From: Opitutaceae bacterium
GTDB taxonomy: Bacteria; Verrucomicrobiota; Verrucomicrobiia; Opitutales; Opitutaceae
Assembly: GCA_031282705.1 (NCBI GenBank)
Contig: JAITDF010000084.1
Span: 1 to 6,826, forward strand
DNA: 6,826 nt
Reading direction: 5' to 3'
Part shown: positions 6,779 to 6,826 of the stretch, piece after piece
Position numbering within the stretch: the first letter of the stretch is position 1
Layout of the letters: each line of letters opens with the position of its first letter
Notes under the pieces: generated by a model
What the model was told of the DNA's origin: nothing
Database searches by the model: none
Seen by the model: only the letters and a program-made list of their open reading frames with translations
Program-made: the position numbers and the translations under genes

Positions 6779-6826
6779 CCATGCCTGATTGCGGGTTCGC
6801 GGCCAGGCGTGAGTTTTTAAGCAGGT

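Noticed and set aside
5616..6782. Antisense ORF of 388 codons over GH105
   Set aside because: It starts in the 3' hairpin repeat and is a low-complexity Gly/Val/Glu mirror of a clearly conserved GH105 enzyme.

Overview
The window looks like part of a polysaccharide-degradation locus from a high-GC bacterium. All three genes lie on the + strand and use almost exclusively C-ending codons (GCC, CTC, ACC). The large protein combines a heparinase-like lyase, MBG and Ig-like modules and a GGGAPTPW...RR tail, and one intergenic gap holds an ATCGAAA-type heptad repeat. My best guess is a member of the Verrucomicrobiota, Opitutaceae type; this is inferred from style, as no marker gene is present.

Layout: (1) 1-4538 is the 3' part of a very large secreted protein. 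Its reading frame is open to the left edge, so its true start and signal peptide lie outside the window. In order it shows an alpha/alpha-toroid plus beta-sandwich module resembling heparinase II/III-type polysaccharide lyases, an MBG-type domain, an Ig-like domain, a PL1 pectate-lyase-like beta-helix whose catalytic and calcium positions look lost, two more Ig-like domains and a C-terminal sorting-signal-like tail. (2) 4605-5432 encodes an AraC-family regulator. (3) 5431-5606 is a structured intergenic repeat: 7-bp units in opposite orientation on each side of two GC-rich direct repeats and a potential hairpin. (4) 5613-6680 encodes a GH105 (GH88-like) unsaturated glucuronyl/galacturonyl hydrolase. 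(5) 6681-6826 is non-coding and carries a compact hairpin that looks like an interspersed repeat.

The genes make a coherent pathway. An exported lyase would cleave a uronic-acid polysaccharide by beta-elimination, leaving oligosaccharides with a 4,5-unsaturated uronic acid at the non-reducing end. The GH105 enzyme, which has no signal peptide, would remove that residue inside the cell. The AraC regulator between them is the obvious candidate sensor. The substrate cannot be fixed from sequence alone.

The most unusual items are the degenerate PL1 helix embedded in a heparinase-like enzyme, a possible extra domain nested in its beta-sandwich, the inverted heptad-repeat element that starts inside the AraC stop codon and ends 6 bp before the GH105 start, and the non-standard C-terminal sorting-type tail.
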